A program made the translations under genes and the position numbers. DNA of 64,000 nucleotides from Wocania ichthyoenteri Th78 (GTDB lineage Bacteria > Bacteroidota > Bacteroidia > Flavobacteriales > Flavobacteriaceae). Positions 26,668-35,283 of this stretch are shown here, piece by piece; position 1 is the stretch's first letter, and the number at the start of each line of letters is the position of its first letter. Location: NCBI RefSeq assembly GCF_000789235.1, contig NZ_KN525716.1, positions 1,022,071-1,086,070 on the forward strand. The letters are read 5' to 3'. The notes beneath the pieces were generated by a model, which was given only the letters and a program-made list of their open reading frames with translations, did no database searches and was not told the origin of the DNA.

Positions 26668-26775
26668 ATGTTAAAAGGATGTTAATACTTATTAAATATA
26701 GTAACAGAATTAAAACTTAAGCGTCTACATTATATTACTTTTAATCAAAATATCAATCAAAAAACGATCAATCAA

Positions 26776-29247
26776 ATGAAAAACTTATTTTTCGCTTGCT
26801 TATTATTATTCTCAATAACTACTCAAGCAAACTCCACAGATTCTGAAAACAATGCTGATAAAACCGGTACTATTTCAGGAAAAGTATTAGACGCAAAGTT
26901 AAAACAACCCTTACCATATGTAAATGTTATTATAAAAAATAATGCAGGAGAAACTTTAACAGGTGGTATTACTTTAGAAGATGGCTCTTTTGAAATTGAA
27001 AAAATAGCCGAAGGCAAAATTAAAATCAGCATCCAATATATAGGTTACAAAACCATAACAAAAGATGTAACAATTAGAAAAGACAATTATAAAGTTAATC
27101 TTGGCAATATTTTTTTAGAAGAAGAAGCTGAAGGTTTAGACGCAGTTACTGTTATTGCAGAAACCTCAACAATTCAACAAAAAGTAGACAGAAAAGTAAT
27201 TACTATTGGTAAAGATTTAGCGGCAACTGGTAGTGCATCAGAACTCATGGTTGGTATTCCATCTGTAAGTGTCGATGCCCAAACTGGCGACATTAGTTTA
27301 CGCGGTAACCAAAACGTTCGTGTTATGGTAGATGGTAAATTATCAAACATTCCAACGGCTCAATTACTAAAACAAATTCCTTCAACCGCTATTAAATCTA
27401 TAGAGTTAATTACTAATCCATCAGCGAAATACAATCCTGAAGGTATGAGTGGTATTATAAATATAGTGCTTCATAAAAACACAATGGTAGGCTTTAATGG
27501 GAATCTAAGCTTAGGTTTAAGTCACGAAAAAGAAGCAAAATTTAATAGTGCTTTAAATATGAATTACCGTAACGGAAAGTTTAATTTATACGGTAGTTAC
27601 AGTAATAACATTTCAAAAAATAGAAATCGCGGAAATGTTGCCAGACCCGAAAACAACTCAGAACAATTCTTTAAATTTTTAGACAAAAGACAATCTCATT
27701 TGTATAAAGCTGGTTTAGATTTTTATTTAGATGATAAAAACACCATGTCGTTTTTCACTACACAAAACACGTCTGATAGTAGCACCGAGGGCGTAACCGA
27801 AGCCTTGTTTTACAGCAATTCATCATTTAACCAAAGTCAAATTTTTCTTGCCGAAAGCAATAACATGTCATCTCAATATAATTTTGATTATAAGCATGAT
27901 TTTTCTGACGATGGCCATAATATTGAATTAGAAGTTGACTACAATACATTTGAAGATGACACACCTGCAGATTTTAAATTTCTACTAGGCTCAAATGAAG
28001 ATTATAAGGATTTTAATAATACAGATAGAAAAAGCACCACTGTAAATTTAGATTATGTAAACCCACTATCTGAAACTACAAAACTAGAATTAGGCTTACA
28101 AGCACGTTTATTTAATTCAGATATTGCATACTCGTCAACAGGAGAAACTTTGAATGATCAAGGCGTTTTAAGACCAACACCAAGTAATGATTTTGATTAT
28201 ACTAGAGACATTTATTCTGCTTACGCCACATTTAGTAAAAAGTTTGAAAAATGGACGTATCAAATAGGTATTCGTACAGAAAATGTTAAAGAAGATGCTT
28301 TGGCATTATCTTCGGAAGCGGCAAGTACAGAAACTTTTAAAAATGATTATTTCGAGTTGTATCCATCTGCTTTTATAACCTATTCTCCAAGTGAAAAAAA
28401 CTCATACCAATTTAGTTATAGTCGACGAGTAGATCGTCCAGGAATTGGGCAAGTAAACCCAATTAAAGAATGGAGTACACCCTTAATATCTTCTTTTGGA
28501 AATATAGATTTAAGACCACAGTTTACAAACTCCATTGAAGCAAATTACACAAGAACTTTAAATAACAGAAAAGGGAGCGTTACTGGGGGTGTTTTTTACA
28601 GACTTATTTCTGATGAAATTAACAGAGCTTTATTTATAGACAGAACAGATGTAACCTCGGGTCGTATTATATTAACCCATGATAATTTTGATGATACTTC
28701 TGCCTATGGTATAGAATTATCCTCAAATTACAGACCAACAAAATGGTGGAGTATAAACGGAAGTTTCGACTTGTATTCACAAACCCAAAAAGGTATTGCT
28801 GAAAATTTAACAGCACCAATAGAAACTGCTACTATTAACGATATTGAAACTAATATTGATGAAGTTGATAATGTAGCGTGGAATTTTAGAATGTTTAATA
28901 ATTTTAGTGTGAGCAAAACCTTAAGTTTTACTGCATTTGGATTTTATAGAGGAAAAAACAAAACGCTTCAATTTGATATGAAACCCATGTATTTTGTAAA
29001 TCTAGGTTCACGTGTAAGTTTTGCGCAAGGTAAAGGTTCTTTTAGCCTAAATTTTAATGATGTATTAAATACTATGAAATTCGCTTTTGAGGGCACAAAA
29101 CCATTTGAACAAATTGGTGAGTTTAATTGGGAAAGCCATACTGTACAGGCCACTTTATCATACCGTTTTGGTGGTGGAAAATATCGTGCTAAATCAAGAA
29201 AACAGCGTGATGATAACACAAAATCTGGAGGCGGAGGCTTCCTTTAA
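26776..29247 (+). CDS. TonB-receptor-like outer membrane beta-barrel protein
   Basis: Outer membrane protein of 823 residues: signal peptide 1-18, a carboxypeptidase-regulatory-like domain (about 31-115, starting GTISGKVLDAKLKQPLPYVN), a plug domain (about 135-235; LRGNQNVRVMVDGKLSN and NPSAKYNPEGMSGIINIV are typical), and a long beta-barrel like the outer-membrane beta-barrel family 3. The barrel's last strand is TLSYRF, but a basic, glycine-rich tail of about 25 residues follows (KYRAKSRKQRDDNTKSGGGG). The ligand is unknown and no SusD partner is present. Confidence 0.88.
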   Translation: MKNLFFACLLLFSITTQANSTDSENNADKTGTISGKVLDAKLKQPLPYVNVIIKNNAGETLTGGITLEDGSFEIEKIAEGKIKISIQYIGYKTITKDVTIRKDNYKVNLGNIFLEEEAEGLDAVTVIAETSTIQQKVDRKVITIGKDLAATGSASELMVGIPSVSVDAQTGDISLRGNQNVRVMVDGKLSNIPTAQLLKQIPSTAIKSIELITNPSAKYNPEGMSGIINIVLHKNTMVGFNGNLSLGLSHEKEAKFNSALNMNYRNGKFNLYGSYSNNISKNRNRGNVARPENNSEQFFKFLDKRQSHLYKAGLDFYLDDKNTMSFFTTQNTSDSSTEGVTEALFYSNSSFNQSQIFLAESNNMSSQYNFDYKHDFSDDGHNIELEVDYNTFEDDTPADFKFLLGSNEDYKDFNNTDRKSTTVNLDYVNPLSETTKLELGLQARLFNSDIAYSSTGETLNDQGVLRPTPSNDFDYTRDIYSAYATFSKKFEKWTYQIGIRTENVKEDALALSSEAASTETFKNDYFELYPSAFITYSPSEKNSYQFSYSRRVDRPGIGQVNPIKEWSTPLISSFGNIDLRPQFTNSIEANYTRTLNNRKGSVTGGVFYRLISDEINRALFIDRTDVTSGRIILTHDNFDDTSAYGIELSSNYRPTKWWSINGSFDLYSQTQKGIAENLTAPIETATINDIETNIDEVDNVAWNFRMFNNFSVSKTLSFTAFGFYRGKNKTLQFDMKPMYFVNLGSRVSFAQGKGSFSLNFNDVLNTMKFAFEGTKPFEQIGEFNWESHTVQATLSYRFGGGKYRAKSRKQRDDNTKSGGGGFL

Positions 29248-29312
29248 AATATAACATTTAATTACCTGCATAATAGTTGATGGTTAGTGTTACTGCAAGG
29301 TTATTAAATAAG

Positions 29313-29345
29313 AAAACCCAAAAGACATATCTTTTGGGTTTTTGT
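29313..29345 (+). terminator. Terminator after the beta-barrel receptor gene
   Basis: AAAACCCAAAAGA-CATAT-CTTTTGGGTTTTT, a near-perfect stem with a T run, 65 bp after the stop codon. Confidence 0.85.
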
Positions 29346-29526
29346 TTACATAATTGTTAACTTATTTTAAAAAAAGTGTTAAAAATGTTAAAATTTAATA
29401 TTTAATGTAATAAATTTTAAAACTAATCGTTAAACGCACATACAATCACACGAAAAAATAATTATTTTAAGAGTTAGTCACCTTCATTTAATAAAATTTT
29501 CGTCAATCAAAGATTCGTATGATTAG

Positions 29527-29557
29527 AAAACTCGAAATATAATTTCGAGTTTTTTTA
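29527..29557 (+). terminator. Terminator-like hairpin ACTCGAAAT/ATTTCGAGT with T tract
   Basis: AAAACTCGAAAT-AT-AATTTCGAGTTTTTTT: a strong stem and T run with no gene before it within 280 bp. It suggests the end of a non-coding transcript. Confidence 0.65.
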
Positions 29558-29701
29558 TGCAAAAAAAAATTAAAACACTGATAATCTGTGTAATGAATTT
29601 AAAATTAATTCGTCCAAAATCATAACATTAGATATGGAAAGTATTTTTTATTTGAATTAGTCGTCAATAAAAGCATATAAATTGCTAAATGTTTAAAACA
29701 G

Positions 29702-29728
29702 AAACTCGAAATTGAAATTTCGAGTTTC
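29702..29728 (+). terminator. Second ACTCGAAAT/ATTTCGAGT hairpin
   Basis: AAACTCGAAATT-G-AAATTTCGAGTTT, the same stem as at 29527 but with a weak T tract (TTTCTTA). Confidence 0.5.
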
Positions 29729-29828
29729 TTATGTTTAAAGATGTTAAAAAATATAATAAAAGTAAGTTTTTTACGTCTTATATAATAGTTTGTATACTTA
29801 ATACAAGTTTAAGGTGGTTAATAGTTGA

Positions 29829-29861
29829 AAAAACCAAAACGGTATGTTTTGGGTTTTTTGT
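29829..29861 (+). terminator. Terminator-like hairpin AACCAAAAC/GTTTTGGGTT with T tract
   Basis: AAAACCAAAAC, short loop, GTTTTGGGTTTTTTG and a longer T run. Fourth hairpin in the spacer, just before the composite repeat. Confidence 0.6.
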
Positions 29862-29870
29862 TTTTTTTGA

Positions 29871-29980
29871 GTTAGGGATTGAGGTATACATTCGACTTCG
29901 CTCAGTACAGGTCTGTTGGAGCTCGCCGACGCAGGAGGAAGCGACTGCCCAAAGCCCGACCCCTTTTCGGGGTAACGCCC
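29871..29980 (+). repeat. Composite GTTAGGGATTGA...TAACGCCC element (copy B)
   Basis: Begins GTTAGGGATTGAGG, contains GAGCTCGCCGACGCAGGAGG and AGCGACTGCCCAAAGCCCGA, ends CGGGGTAACGCCC. It has a nested TTCGACTTCGCTCAGTACAG element at 29891-29911. The inner core is the same subtype as copy D (48563-48644), where the nested element is absent. Confidence 0.75.
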
Positions 29981-30000
29981 AAATGTTTTATTTTATTTGT

Positions 30001-31005
30001 TTACCATTTAATAATGGCACTTGCCCATGTAAAACCACTACCAAAAGCTGCAAGAACCACATTACCACCTGGTTTTATTTTGCCTTCTTCCCATGCTTCG
30101 GTTAAAGCAATAATTACAGATGCGGCGGTGGTATTACCATATTTTTGAATGTTATTAAAGACTTGGTCGTCTCTTAATGCAAATTTCTTTTGAATAAATT
30201 GAGCGATACGTAAATTGGCTTGATGAGGAATGAGCATATCTATATCTTCTTTATTGAGTCCGTTTTTTATTAAGCCTTCTATAATAACTTCACTAAAACG
30301 AACCACTGCGTGCTTAAAAACAAAAGTGCCATCCATATATGGAAAATAAGATAAATCTTCTTCTTTAGATTCTAATATTTGCGGTACCCAATGCTTAATG
30401 CTTGGCGATTCTACAATAAGTTTATCAGCATATTTGCCCTCGCTATGCAAATGTGTAGATAAAATGCCTTTTGTATTATCTTCTTCTCTAGATAGAACGC
30501 AAGCGCCCGCTCCATCACCAAAAATAACAGTAACACCTCGTCCTCTAGTAGTTTTATCTAATCCGTTAGAATGATATTCTGCACCTACAACCAGAACGTT
30601 TTTGTACATCCCCGTTTTTATAAATTGGTCGGCAACCGAAATAGCATAAACAAATCCAGAGCATTGGTTTCTAATATCAATAGCTCCCACGTTTTTCATA
30701 TCTAATAAATCCTGAATTTGCACACCACAACCAGGAAAATAGTAATCTGGTGTCATAGTTGCAAAAACAATAAAATCAATATCATCTTTAGTTAATCCCG
30801 AACGCTCAATTGCCATCCTAGAGGCTTTTGCCCCCATAATTGCTGATGTGTCGTCAGTTCCTTCTTTTATCCATCTGCGCTCTTGTATACCTGTGCGTTC
30901 TTGTATCCAAGCATCATTGGTATCCATCATTTTAGACAAATCTTCATTAGTTACCACATTTTCTGGAACATATTTACCTAAGCCTATTATTTTTGAATTG
31001 TACAT
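30001..31005 (-). CDS. fabH: 3-oxoacyl-ACP synthase III (FabH/KAS III family)
   Basis: Thiolase-fold condensing enzyme of 334 residues. The catalytic triad is visible: C115 (IDIRNQCSGFVYA), His in LIPHQANLRIAQ and Asn in KYGNTTAASVI. It starts fatty-acid synthesis by condensing an acyl-CoA with malonyl-ACP; close paralogues serve other pathways, so the gene symbol is a family-level call. The start MYNSKIIGLGKYVPEN (31005) is preferred; the frame stays open 15 codons further but into AT-rich repeats. Not next to plsX, fabD or rpmF. Confidence 0.88.
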   Translation of the reverse strand: MYNSKIIGLGKYVPENVVTNEDLSKMMDTNDAWIQERTGIQERRWIKEGTDDTSAIMGAKASRMAIERSGLTKDDIDFIVFATMTPDYYFPGCGVQIQDLLDMKNVGAIDIRNQCSGFVYAISVADQFIKTGMYKNVLVVGAEYHSNGLDKTTRGRGVTVIFGDGAGACVLSREEDNTKGILSTHLHSEGKYADKLIVESPSIKHWVPQILESKEEDLSYFPYMDGTFVFKHAVVRFSEVIIEGLIKNGLNKEDIDMLIPHQANLRIAQFIQKKFALRDDQVFNNIQKYGNTTAASVIIALTEAWEEGKIKPGGNVVLAAFGSGFTWASAIIKW

Positions 31006-31034
31006 AGCTATCAATTTTTGAAAAACCAAAGTAC

Positions 31035-31119
31035 AAAATTTAAAATTCAAATTACAATATTTAAAATTCCAAAAGCAGCTCTAAGAGTATTTTGGAATTT
31101 AGCAATCTTAGAATTTGTT
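31035..31119. repeat. Seven-base periodic array in inverted arrangement
   Basis: Five consecutive heptads on the left (AAAATTT, AAAATTC, AAATTAC, AATATTT, AAAATTC) and diverged TTGGAAT-type heptads on the right from about 31092. The inner arms AATTCCAAAA and TTTTGGAATT are perfectly complementary. It lies in the divergent spacer between fabH and htpG. Confidence 0.55.
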
Positions 31120-31162
31120 TTTTTAAAGAAAAAAGTCGTGTCAGTTTGTCATATTTCATCAA

Positions 31163-31190
31163 TTGGCATTTTTGTTGACTATTACTTTTG
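31163..31190 (+). promoter_or_regulatory. Promoter of htpG (TTG-N17-TACTTTTG)
   Basis: TTG at 31163, 17 bp, TACTTTTG at 31183-31190: a good Bacteroidota promoter. It predicts a leader of ~60 nt before htpG. Confidence 0.75.
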
Positions 31191-31216
31191 CAGTAATTGA
31201 AAATCAAGTTAAACAG

Positions 31217-31236
31217 TTTTCCGCCTTCGCGGAAAA
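31217..31236 (+). promoter_or_regulatory. Perfect hairpin in the htpG leader
   Basis: TTTTCCGC-CTTC-GCGGAAAA: an 8-bp perfect stem with a 4-nt loop, ending 19 nt before the htpG ATG. It may be a regulatory RNA structure or a dispersed palindrome. Confidence 0.5.
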
Positions 31237-31255
31237 GAAAAACAAATAAATTATT

Positions 31256-33169
31256 ATGACAAAAGGAAATATTAATGTTTCGGTAGAGAATATCTTTCCT
31301 CTCATTAAAAAATTCTTGTATAGCGATCACGAAATCTTTTTACGTGAGCTTATTAGTAATGCTACAGATGCCACTTTAAAGTTGAAACATTTAACTAATG
31401 TTGGCGATGCTAAAGTAGAATACGGCAATCCTCAAATTGAACTTAAAATTGATAAAGACGGTAAAAAACTCCATATTATAGATCAAGGCTTAGGAATGAC
31501 TGCTGATGAAGTTGAAAAATACATCAATCAAGTCGCGTTTTCTGGAGCTGAAGAGTTTTTAGATAAATATAAAGATTCTGCTAAAGATTCAGGGATTATT
31601 GGGCATTTTGGACTTGGTTTCTATTCTGCTTTTATGGTTGCTGAAAAAGTAGAGATTATTACAAAATCTTATAAAGACGAACCTGCAGCACATTGGACTT
31701 GTGATGGCTCTCCAGAATTCACTTTAGAAGCTTCAGATAAAACTGAAAGAGGTACAGAAATCATTCTTCATATTGCTGAAGACTCAACCGAGTTTTTAGA
31801 AGAGAGCAGAATTCGCGAGTTATTACAGAAATACAACAAGTTTATGCCTATTCCAATTAAATTTGGAACTAAAGAAATAAACGATCCAGAGCACGAGCCT
31901 AAAACAACAAAAGACAAAGACGGTAAAGAAACTACCGAACCACATAAACAAATTACGGTTGATAATATTATTAACAACCCTAATCCTGCATGGACAAAAC
32001 AACCAGCCGATTTAAAAGATGAAGACTATAATAGTTTTTATAGAGAATTGTACCCCATGCAATTTGAAGAGCCATTATTTAACATTCACTTAAATGTAGA
32101 TTATCCGTTCAATTTAACAGGGATTTTATATTTCCCTAAAATGACGAACGATTTAAACATTCAGAAAGATAAAATTCAACTGTATCAAAATCAAGTTTTT
32201 GTAACCGATAATGTTGAAGGTATTGTGCCAGAGTTTTTAACCATGTTACGTGGTGTTATTGATTCTCCAGATATTCCATTAAACGTTTCTCGCAGCTATT
32301 TACAAGCCGATGGTGCGGTTAAAAAGATTTCATCTTACATTACTAGAAAAGTTGCCGACAAATTAAAATCGTTATTCAACAATAACCGTGAAGATTTTGA
32401 AGCCAAATGGAACGATATTAAAATTGTTATTGAATATGGCATGCTTTCTGAAGAAAAATTCTTCGAAAAAGCAGATGCATTTGCACTTTACCCAACAGTT
32501 GATGGCAGCTATTTTACTTACGAAGAATTGGTAAATAAAATAAAAGCCAACCAAACCGATAAGGATGACAAAATGGTGATTCTTTATGCATCAAATAAAG
32601 ATGAACAACACAGTTACATTGAAGCTGCAAAAGCTAAAGGTTACGAAGTATTACTTTTAGATTCGCCAATTGTATCACATTTAATGCAAAAACTAGAAAC
32701 TACAAAAGAGAAAATAGCTTTTGTTCGTGTAGACTCAGACAATGTAGATAAGTTAATTCAGAAAGACGAAACTAAAATTTCTAAGTTAGACGAAGATCAA
32801 ACTAAAGCTTTAGATGAATTGTTAAAAGAGGTTATCCCATCAGAAAAATTCATGGTACAGTTAGAACCTATGGATAGTGATGCTGCCCCGTTTATGATTA
32901 CACAACCAGAATTTATGCGTAGGATGAAAGAAATGCAAGCCACAGGTGGCGGAGGCGGAATGAATATGTTTGGTAGTATGCCAGAAATGTACAACTTGGT
33001 TGTGAATACTAACTCTGAATTAGTTGGTGAAATTCTTGGTACAAAAACCAAAAAGAAACAAGAACGTTTAATTACACAAAGTTTAGATTTGGCTAGACTA
33101 TCTCAAGGACTACTTAAAGGTGAAGAATTAACAAACTTTATTAAACGCAGTTATGATATGATAAAGTAA
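31256..33169 (+). CDS. htpG: Molecular chaperone HtpG (Hsp90)
   Basis: Cytoplasmic Hsp90 homologue of 637 residues. The GHKL ATPase motifs are in place: N-box ELISNATDATLKLK (the usual 'SNASDA' reads SNATDA), DQGLGMT and GHFGLGFYSAFMV. The charged linker (about 215-240; EPKTTKDKDGKETTEP) is short. Middle domain has NVSRSYLQAD. The glycine-rich C-terminal stretch TGGGGGMNMFG is followed by the dimerisation region. It has its own promoter and terminator, with a hairpin in the leader. Confidence 0.97.
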   Translation: MTKGNINVSVENIFPLIKKFLYSDHEIFLRELISNATDATLKLKHLTNVGDAKVEYGNPQIELKIDKDGKKLHIIDQGLGMTADEVEKYINQVAFSGAEEFLDKYKDSAKDSGIIGHFGLGFYSAFMVAEKVEIITKSYKDEPAAHWTCDGSPEFTLEASDKTERGTEIILHIAEDSTEFLEESRIRELLQKYNKFMPIPIKFGTKEINDPEHEPKTTKDKDGKETTEPHKQITVDNIINNPNPAWTKQPADLKDEDYNSFYRELYPMQFEEPLFNIHLNVDYPFNLTGILYFPKMTNDLNIQKDKIQLYQNQVFVTDNVEGIVPEFLTMLRGVIDSPDIPLNVSRSYLQADGAVKKISSYITRKVADKLKSLFNNNREDFEAKWNDIKIVIEYGMLSEEKFFEKADAFALYPTVDGSYFTYEELVNKIKANQTDKDDKMVILYASNKDEQHSYIEAAKAKGYEVLLLDSPIVSHLMQKLETTKEKIAFVRVDSDNVDKLIQKDETKISKLDEDQTKALDELLKEVIPSEKFMVQLEPMDSDAAPFMITQPEFMRRMKEMQATGGGGGMNMFGSMPEMYNLVVNTNSELVGEILGTKTKKKQERLITQSLDLARLSQGLLKGEELTNFIKRSYDMIK

Positions 33170-33212
33170 TAAGTTGACGCGCTGATTCATTTTCAGCATC
33201 CTATTATAAATA

Positions 33213-33245
33213 AAAACCACTTTGTGAAAACAGAGTGGTTTTTTG
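33213..33245 (+). terminator. Terminator of htpG
   Basis: AAAACCACTTTG, AAAA-type loop, CAGAGTGGTTTTTTG, 43 bp after the htpG stop codon. Confidence 0.8.
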
Positions 33246-33288
33246 TTTTTCCTAGCGTTTGACTTTGTCAGAAAAAAAAATGATAACT

Positions 33289-33310
33289 TCGTTTAAAATA
33301 TTTTAAACGA
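33289..33310. promoter_or_regulatory. Perfect 22-bp AT-rich palindrome upstream of the sulfatase
   Basis: TCGTTTAAAAT/ATTTTAAACGA, perfectly symmetric, 40 bp before the sulfatase start and downstream of the htpG terminator. It looks more like an operator than a terminator, as it lacks a GC-rich stem and a T tract. Confidence 0.45.
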
Positions 33311-33350
33311 ACACTTCAAAAAACTAGTTCCAAATAATATGTAATATAAC

Positions 33351-34790
33351 ATGAGACCATTTAATTATATACTATTTCTCTTTATATGTATTAGTTTATA
33401 TTCTCAAGAGAAAAAGCCAAATATATTGTTTATCATTTCTGACGATTTAACAGCCACGGCAGTCTCATCTTACGAAAACAAAACATGCCATACTCCAAAC
33501 ATCGATAAATTAGCTTCAGAAGGTATTAGGTACACCAAAGCCTACACACAATATCCTGTTTGTGGGCCATCACGAGCTTCTTTTATGTCGGGATACTACC
33601 CTAATGCCACCACAACTTTTGGTTATGTTAGCGGAAGAAAAAACATAGGCACTAACAGAAAAACATGGTCGCAATTATTTAAAGACAATGGCTATTACAC
33701 CGCACGAGTGAGTAAAATTTACCACATGGGTGTTCCTATTGATATTGAAACAGGCTCGAACGGACAAGATGATGAAGCCTCGTGGACCGAACGTTTTAAC
33801 AGTCAAGGTCCTGAATGGAAAGCCAATGGTAATGCAGAATTGGTTCAAGGAAACCCTGATGGAAAAATTGAAAGAAAAGGTGGAAACGTGATGACCATTG
33901 TAAAAGCAGATGGCGACGATTTAGTCCATTCGGATGGGAAAACTGCAAAAAAAGCGTCCGAACTTATTAGAAAACATAAAAGTAAACCCTTCTTTTTAGC
34001 GGTTGGTTTTGTACGACCACATGTGCCTTTTGTGGCTCCGAAATCTTATTTTGAACCGTATCCCTTTAACAACATAACACTACCTAAAAAAGTGGATGAC
34101 GATTGGGACGACATACCAAAACGAGGTATAAACTACGTAACGAGCGTTAATGCTAAAATGACTTTAGAGCAAGAAAAAAAGGCAGTAGCTGCATATTATG
34201 CGTCGGTAGCATATATGGACGCACAAGTTGGAAAAGTACTTAAAACACTTAAAGAAGAAGAATTGGAAGACAATACCATTGTTATTTTTACTTCGGACCA
34301 CGGCTTTCATTTAGGCGAACATAATTTCTGGATGAAAGTAAGTTTACATGAAGAATCTGTTCGTGTGCCATTAATTATTAAAGTCCCTGGTAAAAAAGCC
34401 ACTGTCTGTCATTCTTTTGTCGAATTACTGGATTTGTATCCAACCATTTCAGAATTAGCAGGTTTAAAACCATCAAAATATATCCAAGGAAAAAGCTTAG
34501 TAAAAACCATTGATAATCCTAAAAAGAAAGTTCGAAATATGGCTTTTAGTGTATCGCAAGGTGGAAAAAGTTTTTTATTACGACATGATAAATGGGCTTA
34601 TATTCAATATAACGAAGATGCCTCAGCTGGCATTGAACTTTTTGATATGGAAAACGACCCAAAACAATTTACCAATTTAGCTCTAAAACCTAATTATTTT
34701 AAAATTGTTAAGCGATTTAAAAAGAAACTAGCTCAAAAATTAAAAGCCGTTAGAACTAATGATTTAGGTATTGAGTATTCAATTGACTAA
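33351..34790 (+). CDS. Secreted type I sulfatase (iduronate-2-sulfatase-like)
   Basis: Exported sulfatase of 479 residues with a signal peptide (1-18). The sulfatase site CxPSR is present as C71 in YPVCGPSRASFMSG; the Cys must be converted to formylglycine by a maturase not seen here. Metal ligands include D31/D32 (IISDDLT) and TSDHGFHLGEH. It probably removes sulfate from algal or animal polysaccharides. No SusC/SusD pair or glycoside hydrolase is adjacent, so it is not in an obvious utilisation locus. A perfect palindrome lies just upstream. Confidence 0.92.
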   Translation: MRPFNYILFLFICISLYSQEKKPNILFIISDDLTATAVSSYENKTCHTPNIDKLASEGIRYTKAYTQYPVCGPSRASFMSGYYPNATTTFGYVSGRKNIGTNRKTWSQLFKDNGYYTARVSKIYHMGVPIDIETGSNGQDDEASWTERFNSQGPEWKANGNAELVQGNPDGKIERKGGNVMTIVKADGDDLVHSDGKTAKKASELIRKHKSKPFFLAVGFVRPHVPFVAPKSYFEPYPFNNITLPKKVDDDWDDIPKRGINYVTSVNAKMTLEQEKKAVAAYYASVAYMDAQVGKVLKTLKEEELEDNTIVIFTSDHGFHLGEHNFWMKVSLHEESVRVPLIIKVPGKKATVCHSFVELLDLYPTISELAGLKPSKYIQGKSLVKTIDNPKKKVRNMAFSVSQGGKSFLLRHDKWAYIQYNEDASAGIELFDMENDPKQFTNLALKPNYFKIVKRFKKKLAQKLKAVRTNDLGIEYSID

Positions 34791-34881
34791 TATCTTAGAT
34801 TCTACTTAAATAATTTATTCTATCGAATTTAACGCAACTAATAGACATATCTTGCATCTATAAGGTAATAAATCATAAAAA

Positions 34882-35280
34882 ATGATGAGACAGAATATCA
34901 TATTTTTAATCCTTTTATCCTTTGTTATTTTATCCTGTAAAACTGATGATGATAACTTAATTAACACTTGTAACGTTACAAACCCAATTGAAGATTTAGC
35001 TTGGTTAAAAGAAATAATTGCAGACATAGAACAATCAAGTCAAAGTGATGAGTTTTATATTTCTCAAGCTATATATGAAGGAAAAACTGTATTTATAGTT
35101 GGTAATTGTTGTGCTTCATGCAACTCAATCCTTCCTGTTTATAATTGCGACGGTGAACGGATTAACATACTTGGGTGTAAAGAAGAGTTTATTAATTTTA
35201 GTATTTTAAATAGTGATACAGTGATTTGGAGTTCTGAAAACTTTATTTGTAAAGATTCAGATATTTTTTTATGCGATTAA
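34882..35280 (+). CDS. Cysteine-rich small lipoprotein, unknown function
   Basis: Lipoprotein of 132 residues: MMRQNIIFLILLSFVILSC, lipobox with Cys after LS, then an acidic DDDN that fits Bacteroidota surface-export signals. The mature part has a Cys cluster (NCCASCNSILPVYNCDGERI, then LGCKEEF) and ends FICKDSDIFLCD. The CC...YNCDG pattern is reminiscent of DUF6970-type lipoproteins, but I am not certain. Two tandem ATG codons open the frame; either may be used. Nothing nearby suggests a role. Confidence 0.65.
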   Translation: MMRQNIIFLILLSFVILSCKTDDDNLINTCNVTNPIEDLAWLKEIIADIEQSSQSDEFYISQAIYEGKTVFIVGNCCASCNSILPVYNCDGERINILGCKEEFINFSILNSDTVIWSSENFICKDSDIFLCD

Positions 35281-35283
35281 AAT

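Larger units (their letters stand above)
29248..30000. other. Gene-free spacer of 753 bp with four hairpins and one dispersed repeat
   Basis: No convincing coding frame. It holds the terminator of the beta-barrel gene, three further stem-loops ending in T-rich stretches, and copy B of the composite repeat. Two of the stem-loops share the stem ACTCGAAAT/ATTTCGAGT and are each preceded by a CGTCAAT motif, so the middle may contain two related small RNAs or a duplicated spacer. Confidence 0.6.

Noticed and set aside
29248-30000. tRNA, CRISPR or insertion sequence in the largest spacer
   Set aside because: No cloverleaf, no regular spaced repeats, no transposase frame; only hairpins and one dispersed repeat.
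29731-30148. Long plus-strand reading frames across the end of the 29-30 kb spacer
   Set aside because: They cover the composite repeat and the antisense of fabH, with no homologue-like sequence or start signal.
31061-31330. Minus-strand 89-codon frame at the htpG start
   Set aside because: It crosses the htpG promoter, leader hairpin and heptad repeats, so it is not a real gene.
33351-34790. A polysaccharide utilisation locus around the sulfatase
   Set aside because: No SusC/SusD pair, glycoside hydrolase or regulator next to it; the receptor at 26776 is distant and of another type.
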